In this document: piece by piece, positions 1 to 8,063 of the stretch
Position numbering within the stretch: the first letter of the stretch is position 1
How the letters are laid out: every line of letters begins with the position of its first letter
Notes under the pieces: generated by a model
What the model saw: the letters and a program-made list of their open reading frames with translations, nothing else
Databases searched by the model: none
What the model was told of the DNA's origin: nothing
NCBI GenBank assembly: GCA_016712035.1
Contig: JADJRT010000010.1
Coordinates: 62,001-126,000, forward strand
Direction of reading: 5' to 3'
DNA: 64,000 nt
Origin: Flammeovirgaceae bacterium
GTDB lineage: Bacteria > Bacteroidota > Bacteroidia > Cytophagales > Cyclobacteriaceae
Translations under genes and position numbers: made by a program

Positions 1-1215
1 TCACCAGCAGAGTTCTTTAAAAAGCATAGCGCATCGTCAAAAATGGTAAGCCCCGAACTTCTGGGCTCGCTGGCAGCTATCGCAGGCAGTTCGTCTCAAA
101 ACACAGTATTGATTTTAAATACGTTGGTCGAATCACCCGTGTCTGCAGATTCAAAACGAACTATCCTTGATCAACTTACACAGGGAATTCATTATAGTGG
201 TACGACAGCTGGTGCGATTGGGTCAATTCAGAAACTGGAAAAGTCAGGCGACCTTGCCATCATCTCTTCTTTGGCTTCTTTACGAAAAAAACTACAGCTT
301 CCGGCTTCTCAAGAATTTTTGACCTACAGTCGCGAGGCATTAAAAAAAGTTGTTGACAAATCATTGCCCGATAGTATTCGGTTTAAACAAATGTCTTTAT
401 TGGCGTTGTTACCTTACAAGGCTAAGTCGGAAGTTTTGTTTCAATGTTTAGATAATACCGAACCCGTAACGCTTCACGAGGCTGCACTTAGGCAATTCGC
501 GGAATATCCCGAACCCGAAATTGGTGCCCGACTGGTTAGTCGCTGCGCATCCCTGGGTCCTCAAATCAGAAAGTGGGCCGGTGATTTACTTTTGTATCGC
601 GAAATTTATAATGACGCCTTGCTAACGGGTTTGGAAAATGGTACAATCAACATTGGCGAAATGAATTTTGATCTGGAGCGCAGGCGGCAATTACTTTGGT
701 GGACTGATAATGAGAATACCAAGCGAAGAGCGGAGGCCTTGTTTTCTGATTCGGGCGTTTCTACCCGCAAGGAAGCTATGGACAAAATGAAAGAAGCACT
801 TACATTATCGGGCACTTCGGTTAAGGGAGCTTTGGTATTTAAATCGATGTGCAGCACCTGTCATAAATACGGTTCCGAAGGGCAGGAGGTAGGCCCCGTG
901 TTAACAGAGATAAACCGGAAGAGCAAAGAATCTTTAATGCACGACATCATCGATCCGAATGCTGCGGTTAATACCCAATACATAAACCATAGGCTTGAAA
1001 CGAAGACCGGTGATATTCACATGGGAATTGTGGAGAATGAAACCGATCAATATGTAACCATTAAAAAGATGGGTGGCGATAAGGTGACTGTTTATAAAAA
1101 TGATATAAAGAATTTTACTTCTTTGGGTACTTCATTAATGATGGAAGGACTAGAAGGAAATATGACTACGCAAGACATGGCTGATTTACTCGCATACTTA
1201 CAAAACTCAAATTAA
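1..1215 (+). CDS. HEAT-like/c-type cytochrome protein, 5' partial
   Basis: The reading frame is already open at base 1, so the ATG at 43 is probably internal and the gene begins outside the window. The visible part is a mostly helical, HEAT-like repeat region followed by one c-type haem motif, CSTCH, at residues 270-274 counted from that ATG. After it come GPVLTEI and DPNAAVNTQY, which are typical of the Planctomycete/Verrucomicrobium-type putative haem-binding domain (TIGR02603 family). Proteins of this kind usually sit at the end of large periplasmic membrane-bound dehydrogenases and pass electrons from sugar oxidation. A MoaF-like lipoprotein gene starts 7 bases downstream and a sugar:sodium symporter follows, which suggests one carbohydrate-oxidation operon. 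The family call is fairly sure; the substrate is unknown. Confidence 0.8.
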   Translation, partial: SPAEFFKKHSASSKMVSPELLGSLAAIAGSSSQNTVLILNTLVESPVSADSKRTILDQLTQGIHYSGTTAGAIGSIQKLEKSGDLAIISSLASLRKKLQLPASQEFLTYSREALKKVVDKSLPDSIRFKQMSLLALLPYKAKSEVLFQCLDNTEPVTLHEAALRQFAEYPEPEIGARLVSRCASLGPQIRKWAGDLLLYREIYNDALLTGLENGTINIGEMNFDLERRRQLLWWTDNENTKRRAEALFSDSGVSTRKEAMDKMKEALTLSGTSVKGALVFKSMCSTCHKYGSEGQEVGPVLTEINRKSKESLMHDIIDPNAAVNTQYINHRLETKTGDIHMGIVENETDQYVTIKKMGGDKVTVYKNDIKNFTSLGTSLMMEGLEGNMTTQDMADLLAYLQNSN

Positions 1216-1222
1216 AATACGT

Positions 1223-1621
1223 ATGAAATTTCTTGTTTACTTTTTTTGGACATGCTTGCTAATTTTACAAGCTTGCACCTTTACTGCTTCGGATTCTAAA
1301 AGTGATTTTAAAATCTCACCAAAAGATTTGATCGGCAAAACAATTGAATACCGATATGGCGAAAGTATTTATCACGTAACCCTAGATACCGATTCTAAAA
1401 TGCACTGGGAGGCGATGGCAGGTGATGAGAAAGGTGCGCTGGAGGACGAGACCTACATCATTGAATCGGTGGATGACAGCAAGATGCTCATCACTTGGGG
1501 CGAAGCCAACGGAATTGGTGTGAGTCAGGTGTTGGATTTTGAAAAAGGTATTGTTTATAATCACCTCTTGCGCGGACGAGATTTGACTATAGGAAGAGGT
1601 GAGATAAAAATTCTACCTTAA
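1223..1621 (+). CDS. MoaF-like small lipoprotein
   Basis: 132 residues. The N-terminus is a short hydrophobic signal ending in the lipobox LQAC (Cys18), so this is a predicted lipoprotein. The mature part has lipocalin-like, beta-rich features: LIGKTIEYRYG near the start, a HWEA segment and a closing GRGEIKIL strand. This resembles the MoaF family of small calycin-like domains, whose function is mostly unknown. It lies 7 bases after the cytochrome gene and 24 bases before the symporter gene, so it is probably co-transcribed with both. I would not assign an enzymatic role. Confidence 0.6.
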   Translation: MKFLVYFFWTCLLILQACTFTASDSKSDFKISPKDLIGKTIEYRYGESIYHVTLDTDSKMHWEAMAGDEKGALEDETYIIESVDDSKMLITWGEANGIGVSQVLDFEKGIVYNHLLRGRDLTIGRGEIKILP

Positions 1622-1645
1622 TAACGTTTCATAGCTCAATAAACA

Positions 1646-3263
1646 ATGCAAGGTTTTGCCGCACTCGACTGGGTCGTAATTGGAATTTATTTTGCACTTA
1701 TCGCGGCTCTGGCTGCTTGGGTGATGTCGCGCAAGCAACAAAACACCGAAGACTATTTTTTGGCAGGGCGCAATATCGGTTGGTTTGTAGTGGGTGCTTC
1801 AATTTTTGCCTCTAACATTGGTTCTGAACATGTGGTGGGTTTGGCGGGTGCGGGTGCGGGTGGTAAAATTCCGATGTTGATTTATGAACTCCACGCGTGG
1901 CTCGTGATCACCTTTGGGTTGGATATTTCCTGCCTTTATATTCGCAGTGGTGTGTTCACCATGCCTGAGTTTTTAGAAAGACGTTTTGATTCCCGTACAC
2001 GTTGGTTCTTAAGTGTGTTCTCGCTGATCGCGTAAGTGTTAACAAAAATTTCGGTTACCGTTTATGCCGGAGGCATTGTAATCTCTTCCATACTACATAT
2101 TGATTTTTGGTTTGGCGCTTTAATGACGGTAATACTAACAGGTGTATATACCATCCTTGGCGGGATGCGGGCTGTCGTTTATACCGAAGCCTTGCAAACC
2201 ATGGTGTTAGTGATTGGCGCAGGCACGCTTACTTTCATAGGTCTTAATTCCGTTGGCGGATGGGAGGGTATGAAAGGATCCCTGGAACCCGGTTACTTAA
2301 ATATGTGGCGCCCAGCAACCGATCCGGATTTTCCGTGGCCAAGTTTAGTAATTACCAGTACCGTAGTAGGAATCTGGTATTGGTGTACGGATCAATATAT
2401 CGTGCAACGGGTGTTGGCGGCTAAAAAATATTAAAGAGGGGAGACGAGGAACAATCTTCGGAGGACTGTTGAAATTGTTACCTGTTTTTCTTTTTCTGAT
2501 TCCAGGAGTAATTGCGCTGGCCTTAAAAAATAAAGGCGAGCTATCATGGGATTCACCCGACCAGGCCTTTTGCCGCATTATTGATGAATAAAATGCCCGC
2601 TGGTTTACGCGGTCTGGTAGCCGCAGGGTTGATGGCCGCGCTCATGAGTTCGTTAGCATCGGTATTCAATTCATGCTCAACCTTGTTCACTGTCGATGTC
2701 TATAAAAGTTAAAACCCCAAACACCCGAAAAGGAATTGCTTCGCATCGGTAGAATAGCCACGGCTATTGTTGTGGTGTTGGGTATAGCCTGGATACCTAT
2801 TATGCAAAACATCTCGGGCGTATTGTATGAATACCTACAGTCGGTGCAGAGTTATATTGCCCCTCCTATTACTGCCGTTTTTCTTTTAGGTATTTTTTAT
2901 AAGCGAATTAATAGCAAAGGAGCTTTGATAACTTTAATTGCTGGAATGATTGTAGCTTTTATTCGCATTGGCCTTGAGTTGTCTATTAATAATCTGGAGC
3001 CCGGTAGTATTTTATATTCCATAGGAAGCGCCAACTTTTTATCTTTTGCCGCGTGGTTCTTTTTGTTTTGCGTTATACTTTGTTTGGTAGTAAGTTGGTT
3101 AACACCAGCTCCTTCGGAAGCTCAGATTCAGGGTTTAACATTTGGAACCTTAAGCGAAGAGCAAAAGCTTGCTAACCGAAGCAGTTATAATTTTTGGGAT
3201 ATTGCTTTTTCGTTACTTGTTATCGGACTGGTCGCTTATGTGATGATCAGTTTTACAGGATAA
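1646..3263 (+). pseudogene. SSS-family (SGLT-type) sodium:sugar symporter, broken by one stop and three frameshifts
   Basis: The translated pieces together give an almost full-length SGLT-type symporter of about 535 residues. It opens with DWVVIGIYF, then has the family signatures EDYFLAGR and ASNIGSEH, and later PAGLRGLVAAGLMAALMSS. Four lesions break it. The TAA at 2033-2035 stands where relatives have Tyr (SLIA-stop-VLTKISV). The A run at 2423-2428 and the T run at 2568-2571 are each one base too long, and the A run at 2704-2707 is one base too short. The three indels fit homopolymer sequencing error, but the stop needs a base substitution. Once corrected, the protein would import a sugar or polyol with Na+ through the inner membrane. 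It follows the cytochrome and MoaF-like genes on the same strand. Confidence 0.85.
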
Positions 3264-3288
3264 ATTGAATTAGCAGTTATATTCTTAC

Positions 3289-3665
3289 TCAAAGTTCTAC
3301 CGCCCGTCCATTTTCCCAGATTAAACCAAACTGAGGCCCATACTTTTTTACCCAATCCTTATCTTTTGCATTGTCGAATAATTCTATTAAACCTTTCGCG
3401 GCAAGCTGTTTTAGTTGATCGTCCGATAAGCCTTTTATGCTAATGTAGCCAGCGTCTGCAAAATGAAACTGGATAGCTCCATTTCCCTTGAGTTTTGTAA
3501 CCATGTATTCAGATACTTCATGCGGTCACCGATTTTTTGATTAAGGTCAATAACCTGTTTAAGCGTTGCATCAATATCTTTAATGTGCCCGTCATTATTA
3601 AAATCATCATTTCTTAAAATTCTAATAGGGTTGATGTGAATTTCTCCAGCGTACCGATTGATCAT
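3289..3665 (-). pseudogene. Hypothetical protein with an EF-hand-like loop, frameshifted
   Basis: Two overlapping frames make one small protein. The upstream piece starts at the ATG at 3665 and the downstream piece ends at 3289; the frame changes near 3510-3520. The joined product is about 124 residues with no signal peptide. Near residue 20 there is a loop, DFNNDGHIKDID, that fits the calcium-binding pattern DxNxDGxIxxxD of EF-hand and dockerin sites. The C-terminal half (GLSDDQLKQLAAKGLIEL) looks like a small helical domain. I do not recognise a family. The gene lies tail-to-tail with the broken symporter. Confidence 0.45.
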
Positions 3666-3724
3666 GTGGATATTGATTTATTGTAAAATTATTATTCAGG
3701 AAGTAATCAAATGAAATATCCTGA

Positions 3725-4473
3725 CTACTCCGACTTACCTTTCTTAGCCTCTTTGCTAGCGCCAATCGGCACTCTCATAAACACGTAGAGCGATGCATTT
3801 TTAATATTGGAAGTCTCCGCTTTTGTAATATCAACAAGCCCCTGGTAATACTGGACTCCAACACTCATACTTTTAATTTCTTTTCTGAATTTATATCCCA
3901 GCCCGCCAACCAATCCTGCATCTAATCGTTTGTAGTCATCCCGGGTGTCGATCGAGTAAGAAAGATCACCCCCTTGAAGATCGGTTTCAAAAATGTCCTT
4001 TGCTTTATTTCGTAACTTGGTTGCAGCCCTGCCTCCACGTACCACCGGTTGTTGAACCGTTGATGAAACATAATCGGCACATAAAAATAATCTACATTAG
4101 TAGTAAGCACGCCATCTTGATAGAGGTTGTCAAAGTCCGGATTGCCAAAGGAATAAGTGGGCATTCCTGTGGCTCCTACGTTTGACTTTACCAAAACCCC
4201 TGTACTGAGATAAGATTGGTTCTTTAGCAGGATATGAAAATAAAATCCAAGATTGAAATTATTGAGTCCCTCGGAATTACTCATGCCATTAAAGTACGAT
4301 CGATTCAACCCACCAGTCAGCCCAAATTCAATTTTAGGTGAGTTTAATTTTTCGCCAAATAGTAATGAAATGATCACCTGGCCCTTAGCCGGATTAAACG
4401 CTGCAAAAAAAACTTGAATTAGAAGAATGCCAATTATTTTTTTTGTGAACGTTTCGATATTAAAGAACTTCAT
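3725..4473 (-). pseudogene. Outer-membrane beta-barrel protein (PorT-like fold), frameshifted
   Basis: The N-terminal piece (start at 4473) has a signal peptide ending near NPAKGQ, then alternating strands typical of Bacteroidota 8-stranded barrels: FGLTGGLNRSYF, LNNFNLGFYFHI, WYVEAGLQPSYEI. The frame is lost near 3995-4005 and continues as LVGGLGYKFRKEI and NASLYVFMRVPIG in the next frame. The joined protein is about 245 residues. It is probably a small outer-membrane barrel of the OMP_b-brl class. Substrate and role are unknown. One base has probably been lost or gained; nothing else in the gene is damaged. Confidence 0.6.
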
Positions 4474-4512
4474 AATTCATTATAATTTTTAATGCCAAAT
4501 ACCTGGTAACTG

Positions 4513-6078
4513 TTATTTACTGACAACTTCTAGGTCTAGTTGTTGAATGAGAGCCTCGGTTTCGGGGGTAAGCGTAAAGTATATGTTAAGATTCTTTTTT
4601 TCACAGATAATCATAAAGCTGCCGCGAAGTTGATTCTCAGGATGTACTTCTTGTACAGAAAGAACGGAACCCACTTCCTCATAAATCTTTTGTGTTGCAA
4701 TTTTTCTACGCTTCAGGGATTCATCCATAAAGAAATTTTCAGCAAATATGTTTAATGATTCCTCGCTCCAGGCTGGTAATAATTTTACAATTTCTTGTTG
4801 GCGTTGTTTTAAAATTTCTGAAGGTGATAAAACCCTTGGTTTTAAGCTCGCTATGGAAATCAACGTATCCAAGGCAATGGCATTGGGAAGCCCGGGGGCA
4901 CCGTACGTGTGATTGCTAAATGAAACTATGCCAATGCCATAATCTGGATAAATGCGCCATTCGCTTCCAAATCCAGGCAAGCCACCGCTATGTGAAATGC
5001 GAATAAGTCCGTTACAATCTTTTCGCCAGCCTAAACCATAGCCGTATCCAATAGCAACCGGACACAGTTCACCACTGCGTGTTTTTGCATCGGCAAAAAT
5101 ATTATTGAAACGCCACGGTTGATGCATCTCGCGAATAGAACTTCTTTTCACGGGTCCGCTTTCGGGTGTATTGCGTGGCGGCCATGCGTCTAAGTGCAAG
5201 GCCACATATTTACTAAAATCTTCGATGGAGCAAATTAATCCACCCATTGCGCCATACGCACCATCATGCAACAGCGGCACATCTACCCAATGATCATCTT
5301 GCCATAAGTAACCCAAAGCAAGTCGTTCGGCAGGGATTTCGCTATACTCCCATTTGGAATCATTCATGCCAATGGGTTTCATGATTTTTTCTGTAATGTA
5401 CTTTTGATAGGGTGTGCCTGAAACCTGTGAGACAATTCTACCGAGCAAGGCAAAACCAAGATTACTGTATTCGAAGGAAACCCCGGGTACATTCGAGAAT
5501 GAAATACCTTTACGTATTTGCTTTAACAACTCTTCATCGGTTGCATCCAGTTGCCGATCTCCCCACGGGTTATCTTCCGGAAAGCCGGCAGCCATGGTAA
5601 GAAGATTTTGTATCGTAATAGCGGAAGCATCGGTAGTGAGGGCACCGGCTCCATTCATTTCAGGTATGTACTTCGAAACAGCATCCGTCAAGGCAAGTTT
5701 CCCTTCATCGCGAAGTTTTAATATTGCCATCGCTGTAAAGCTTTTGCTCATGGATGCAATGCGGAATAGTGTTTTCGAATTAGCGGTTGCCTTTTGTTGC
5801 AGGTTTGCCGTGCCAAAACTATTCGTGTGTATTAATTGCCCACCCGCAACAATACCATAACTAATAGCAGGAAAGTGATTTCGCTCCGCATAGTCTTGAA
5901 ATATTTTATCAACCACCGGTAATCCTTTTTTTACGTTTTCGAAAGAAGTTGAATCGGCAAAGTGCGGAATGGAATAAGCTTGCACAGATTGAGTCGGTCT
6001 TTCTGAATTTTGAACGGAATCTCGGCAGCCCAGAAGTATCAGAATGGACAGGATGGACAGGATGGATAGATGTTTCAT
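4513..6078 (-). CDS. Serine hydrolase, class C beta-lactamase family lipoprotein
   Basis: 521 residues. The start at 6078 gives a signal peptide ending in the lipobox LLGC (Cys18), so the enzyme is probably anchored in the periplasm or on the outer membrane. The beta-lactamase/DD-peptidase motifs are present: S109-M-S-K112 (SxxK nucleophile and base), Y204-S-N206 (YxN) and H363-S-G365 in the position of the third KTG/HxG motif. Length and motif spacing fit the esterase/peptidase branch of the class C-like family, which acts on D-amino-acid peptides or esters more often than on antibiotics. About 80 residues after the catalytic domain look like the small C-terminal extension many relatives carry. 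The signal peptide is encoded partly by a 9-base tandem repeat. Confidence 0.85.
   Translation of the reverse strand: MKHLSILSILSILILLGCRDSVQNSERPTQSVQAYSIPHFADSTSFENVKKGLPVVDKIFQDYAERNHFPAISYGIVAGGQLIHTNSFGTANLQQKATANSKTLFRIASMSKSFTAMAILKLRDEGKLALTDAVSKYIPEMNGAGALTTDASAITIQNLLTMAAGFPEDNPWGDRQLDATDEELLKQIRKGISFSNVPGVSFEYSNLGFALLGRIVSQVSGTPYQKYITEKIMKPIGMNDSKWEYSEIPAERLALGYLWQDDHWVDVPLLHDGAYGAMGGLICSIEDFSKYVALHLDAWPPRNTPESGPVKRSSIREMHQPWRFNNIFADAKTRSGELCPVAIGYGYGLGWRKDCNGLIRISHSGGLPGFGSEWRIYPDYGIGIVSFSNHTYGAPGLPNAIALDTLISIASLKPRVLSPSEILKQRQQEIVKLLPAWSEESLNIFAENFFMDESLKRRKIATQKIYEEVGSVLSVQEVHPENQLRGSFMIICEKKNLNIYFTLTPETEALIQQLDLEVVSK
6044..6070. repeat. 9-base tandem repeat, three units, in a signal-peptide coding region
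   Basis: On the plus strand the unit ATGGACAGG occurs twice and is followed by a third, slightly changed unit. On the minus strand it encodes the LSI repeats at residues 4-12 of the serine hydrolase signal peptide. The unit length is a multiple of three, so gain or loss of a unit would lengthen or shorten the hydrophobic core without breaking the frame. Confidence 0.7.
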
Positions 6079-6275
6079 GTGGATGGGATTGCAACAAATG
6101 TATAAATATTCTAACGAGTATAATACGATCTCTTTTTTTGGAAGTACCTATGGTTATGGTGCGATTATACTTAGCATACTAAAAGAGTTATAGTTCAGAA
6201 TTCTGTAAAAGAGTATTTTATATTTACACACAACTTTTTTTAGATATGTATATACTGGTGGATGCGTAAACGAAA

Positions 6276-6350
6276 ATGACTAACGATGCAATCGTAGTCG
6301 GCTCAGGTATTAGTGGTGGCTTAAATATATTTGCGATGAAAGTCATATAA
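6276..6350 (+). pseudogene. Remnant of a GMC-type FAD oxidoreductase N-terminus
   Basis: A 24-residue reading frame starts MTNDAIVVGSGISGG and then runs into unrelated sequence and a stop. The first 15 residues match the dinucleotide-binding GxGxxG start (VVGSGISGG) of Bacteroidota GMC-family oxidoreductases almost exactly; in intact genes this is followed by a Trp-Ala-Ala-Lys-Glu helix. Nothing more of such an enzyme is visible nearby in any frame. I read it as a scrap left by a deletion, either real or in the assembly. Such enzymes often act with cytochrome partners like the one at the left end of the window, but that link is only a guess. Confidence 0.45.
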
Positions 6351-6362
6351 AAGTTTGGCGGG

Positions 6363-6710
6363 ATGATTACAATTGAAGCCTTTAAAAAGCTAACCATGGC
6401 ATTGCCTGAAGTAACCGAAGCTCCGCACTTCGAAAAAACTTCCTTTCGGGTGCGCAATAAAATTTTTGCCACCTTGGATGTACCCAACGCTCGCGTCTGC
6501 ATTAAGTTATCCGAAATTGATCAATCTGTATTTTGCCTGGGCGACAAATCCGGTATGTATGCAGTTCCCAATAAATGGGGCAAAAAAGGGTGGACATTTA
6601 TTGAATTGAAAAAGATTAAGAAGAGTCTTTGTATGGATGCACTGACGACTGCTTATTGTACGGTGGCACCCAAATCATTGGCATTAAAAGTTCACATAAG
6701 CAAGGGTTAA
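6363..6710 (+). CDS. MmcQ/YjbR family protein
   Basis: 115 residues, complete. The sequence follows the MmcQ/YjbR fold: the opening ALPEVTEAPHFEKTSFRV, the central NKIFATLD strand, and the closing pattern DALTTAYCTVAPKSLA that ends nearly all family members. YjbR-like proteins have a double-wing structure and are usually described as DNA-binding-like, but no function is firmly established. No signal peptide is present, so it is cytosolic. Its stop overlaps the stop of the convergent barrel gene by 4 bases. It follows the GMC scrap and an AT-rich stretch that may hold its promoter. Confidence 0.8.
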   Translation: MITIEAFKKLTMALPEVTEAPHFEKTSFRVRNKIFATLDVPNARVCIKLSEIDQSVFCLGDKSGMYAVPNKWGKKGWTFIELKKIKKSLCMDALTTAYCTVAPKSLALKVHISKG

Positions 6711-7888
6711 AACATTTCTCCAATATTTACCCAGACACTCCAGAAGTCTTCGCTAAATCCAAAATCAAGGGCCAGATTTGTATTTGCATATTTATTCAAT
6801 TTGGCCCGTAGTCCAAATCCTACCCCGGTTTTCCAAGACTTAAAATTTTGAGTTTCGAACTCAGAGGCTGAAGCAATGTTTGCAAAGATAACCATTCCGA
6901 ATAGTCCATTGTTAGTAAGTTGTACCCGCTGCTCGGCTTCTCCATATATCATGGCATTAGATCGGTATCGACCTGCCTGAAACCCTCGGCTTGCGATACC
7001 CGTTGCTGGTGCCCAGTTGGTTGCAGGTAAGTATAAGTAGGGGACTTCGCCAGAAAGAATAGTCCAGTAGTAACTGCGAACAGCCAGAATATTTCCTTTG
7101 CTTCGCTGGATTGGAAAATATTTTCGGGCATCGATAAATAACGATTGATAGTCCGTATCGCTGCCAAACGCTTTTGCGTTTATACGATACGAGGCTATGA
7201 AGTAGGCACCTTTCGGTGGATTAAGCGCATTGTATCGGCCATCGTACACAATGTTGGCGGTTAGCCCGGATGCTACGGATGGGTCTGTTGTTTCCACCGG
7301 ATAATTCTCAAGATTTGAGATAAAGCCTATTTCAGTTTCTTCAATATTATAACTGTAGTCTAGCGCATACCCAGGCCCGACAAACCATTTCTTTGAGATT
7401 CCACGCAATACAGTTTGATAAATTCTAGAGTAATCAGTGTCCACAAGCGAGCGCTCAAATTCTTGTGAGTTGCCGCCCAAACCCCAAACATATTGCGGAT
7501 AATGAGACAATCTATAATCGCCAATAAGATTCCAGGAATTGTTAGGTAGCCAGATGTTATGGCGTAAAAATAATCCGTATCTACTCGAGAAGTCGGTAAA
7601 CGGAAGTAAATAAACATTCGAGAGATTAGTCTTATCAGGGTCACCGATTGTAAAGGCACCGTTGATGGATGTTATGATTACCCGACCACCACCTGGTGCA
7701 CTAACAGGAGCAGGTAAGATTGAAAAGTGTACTTTTCGTTTGTTCCTGACATCGTTTGTTTCTTCAATTTTTTTTCGCCCTACAACCAAATCCACTACAT
7801 CTACTTGCATGGAATCAACGACTTGTGCTTGTCCTATTAAGGATGAAAGGATAAGTATGAGACAAATCAGATAGTTTCTTATCATCAC
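6707..7888 (-). CDS. BamA/TamA-family outer-membrane protein (surface antigen barrel)
   Basis: 393 residues with a signal peptide of about 21 residues ending SLIGQAQ. The rest reads as the 16-stranded C-terminal barrel of the Omp85/bacterial surface antigen family: YDGRYNALNPPKGAYF is the typical strand and loop, ARKYFPI and SYYWTILSGEVPYLYLP follow, and the last residue is Phe (VNIGEMF), as in barrels handled by the BAM complex. It is too short for the five POTRA domains of BamA itself, so it is a barrel with little or no POTRA region, a type common in Bacteroidota with unknown clients. It stands alone, ending tail-to-tail with the YjbR-like gene. Confidence 0.8.
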   Translation of the reverse strand: MMIRNYLICLILILSSLIGQAQVVDSMQVDVVDLVVGRKKIEETNDVRNKRKVHFSILPAPVSAPGGGRVIITSINGAFTIGDPDKTNLSNVYLLPFTDFSSRYGLFLRHNIWLPNNSWNLIGDYRLSHYPQYVWGLGGNSQEFERSLVDTDYSRIYQTVLRGISKKWFVGPGYALDYSYNIEETEIGFISNLENYPVETTDPSVASGLTANIVYDGRYNALNPPKGAYFIASYRINAKAFGSDTDYQSLFIDARKYFPIQRSKGNILAVRSYYWTILSGEVPYLYLPATNWAPATGIASRGFQAGRYRSNAMIYGEAEQRVQLTNNGLFGMVIFANIASASEFETQNFKSWKTGVGFGLRAKLNKYANTNLALDFGFSEDFWSVWVNIGEMF

Positions 7889-7990
7889 ATAACACCCAAA
7901 AAGAACCTAAGTTCATAAACTATTAATGAAAGATAACACTTGCTGTCTGACATATTTATTTATCGCGCTAAAAAAAGAATCGAGGATGCA

Positions 7991-8028
7991 AAAAAAAAGA
8001 GAGGATACTAATTTTAGTATCCTCTCTT
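7991..8028 (-). terminator. Intrinsic terminator downstream of the sulfatase gene
   Basis: The arms 7997-8010 and 8015-8028 are perfectly complementary over 14 bases with a 4-base loop. On the minus strand the hairpin is followed by a run of T (the A run just left of it on the plus strand). It lies 36 bases past the sulfatase stop. Confidence 0.85.
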
Positions 8029-8063
8029 CGTTTTGTGAAATCTACGTGACTTCAGAAGTAGCG

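Noticed and set aside
5414..5860. 148-codon plus-strand frame
   Set aside because: Shadow of the serine hydrolase catalytic region on the other strand.
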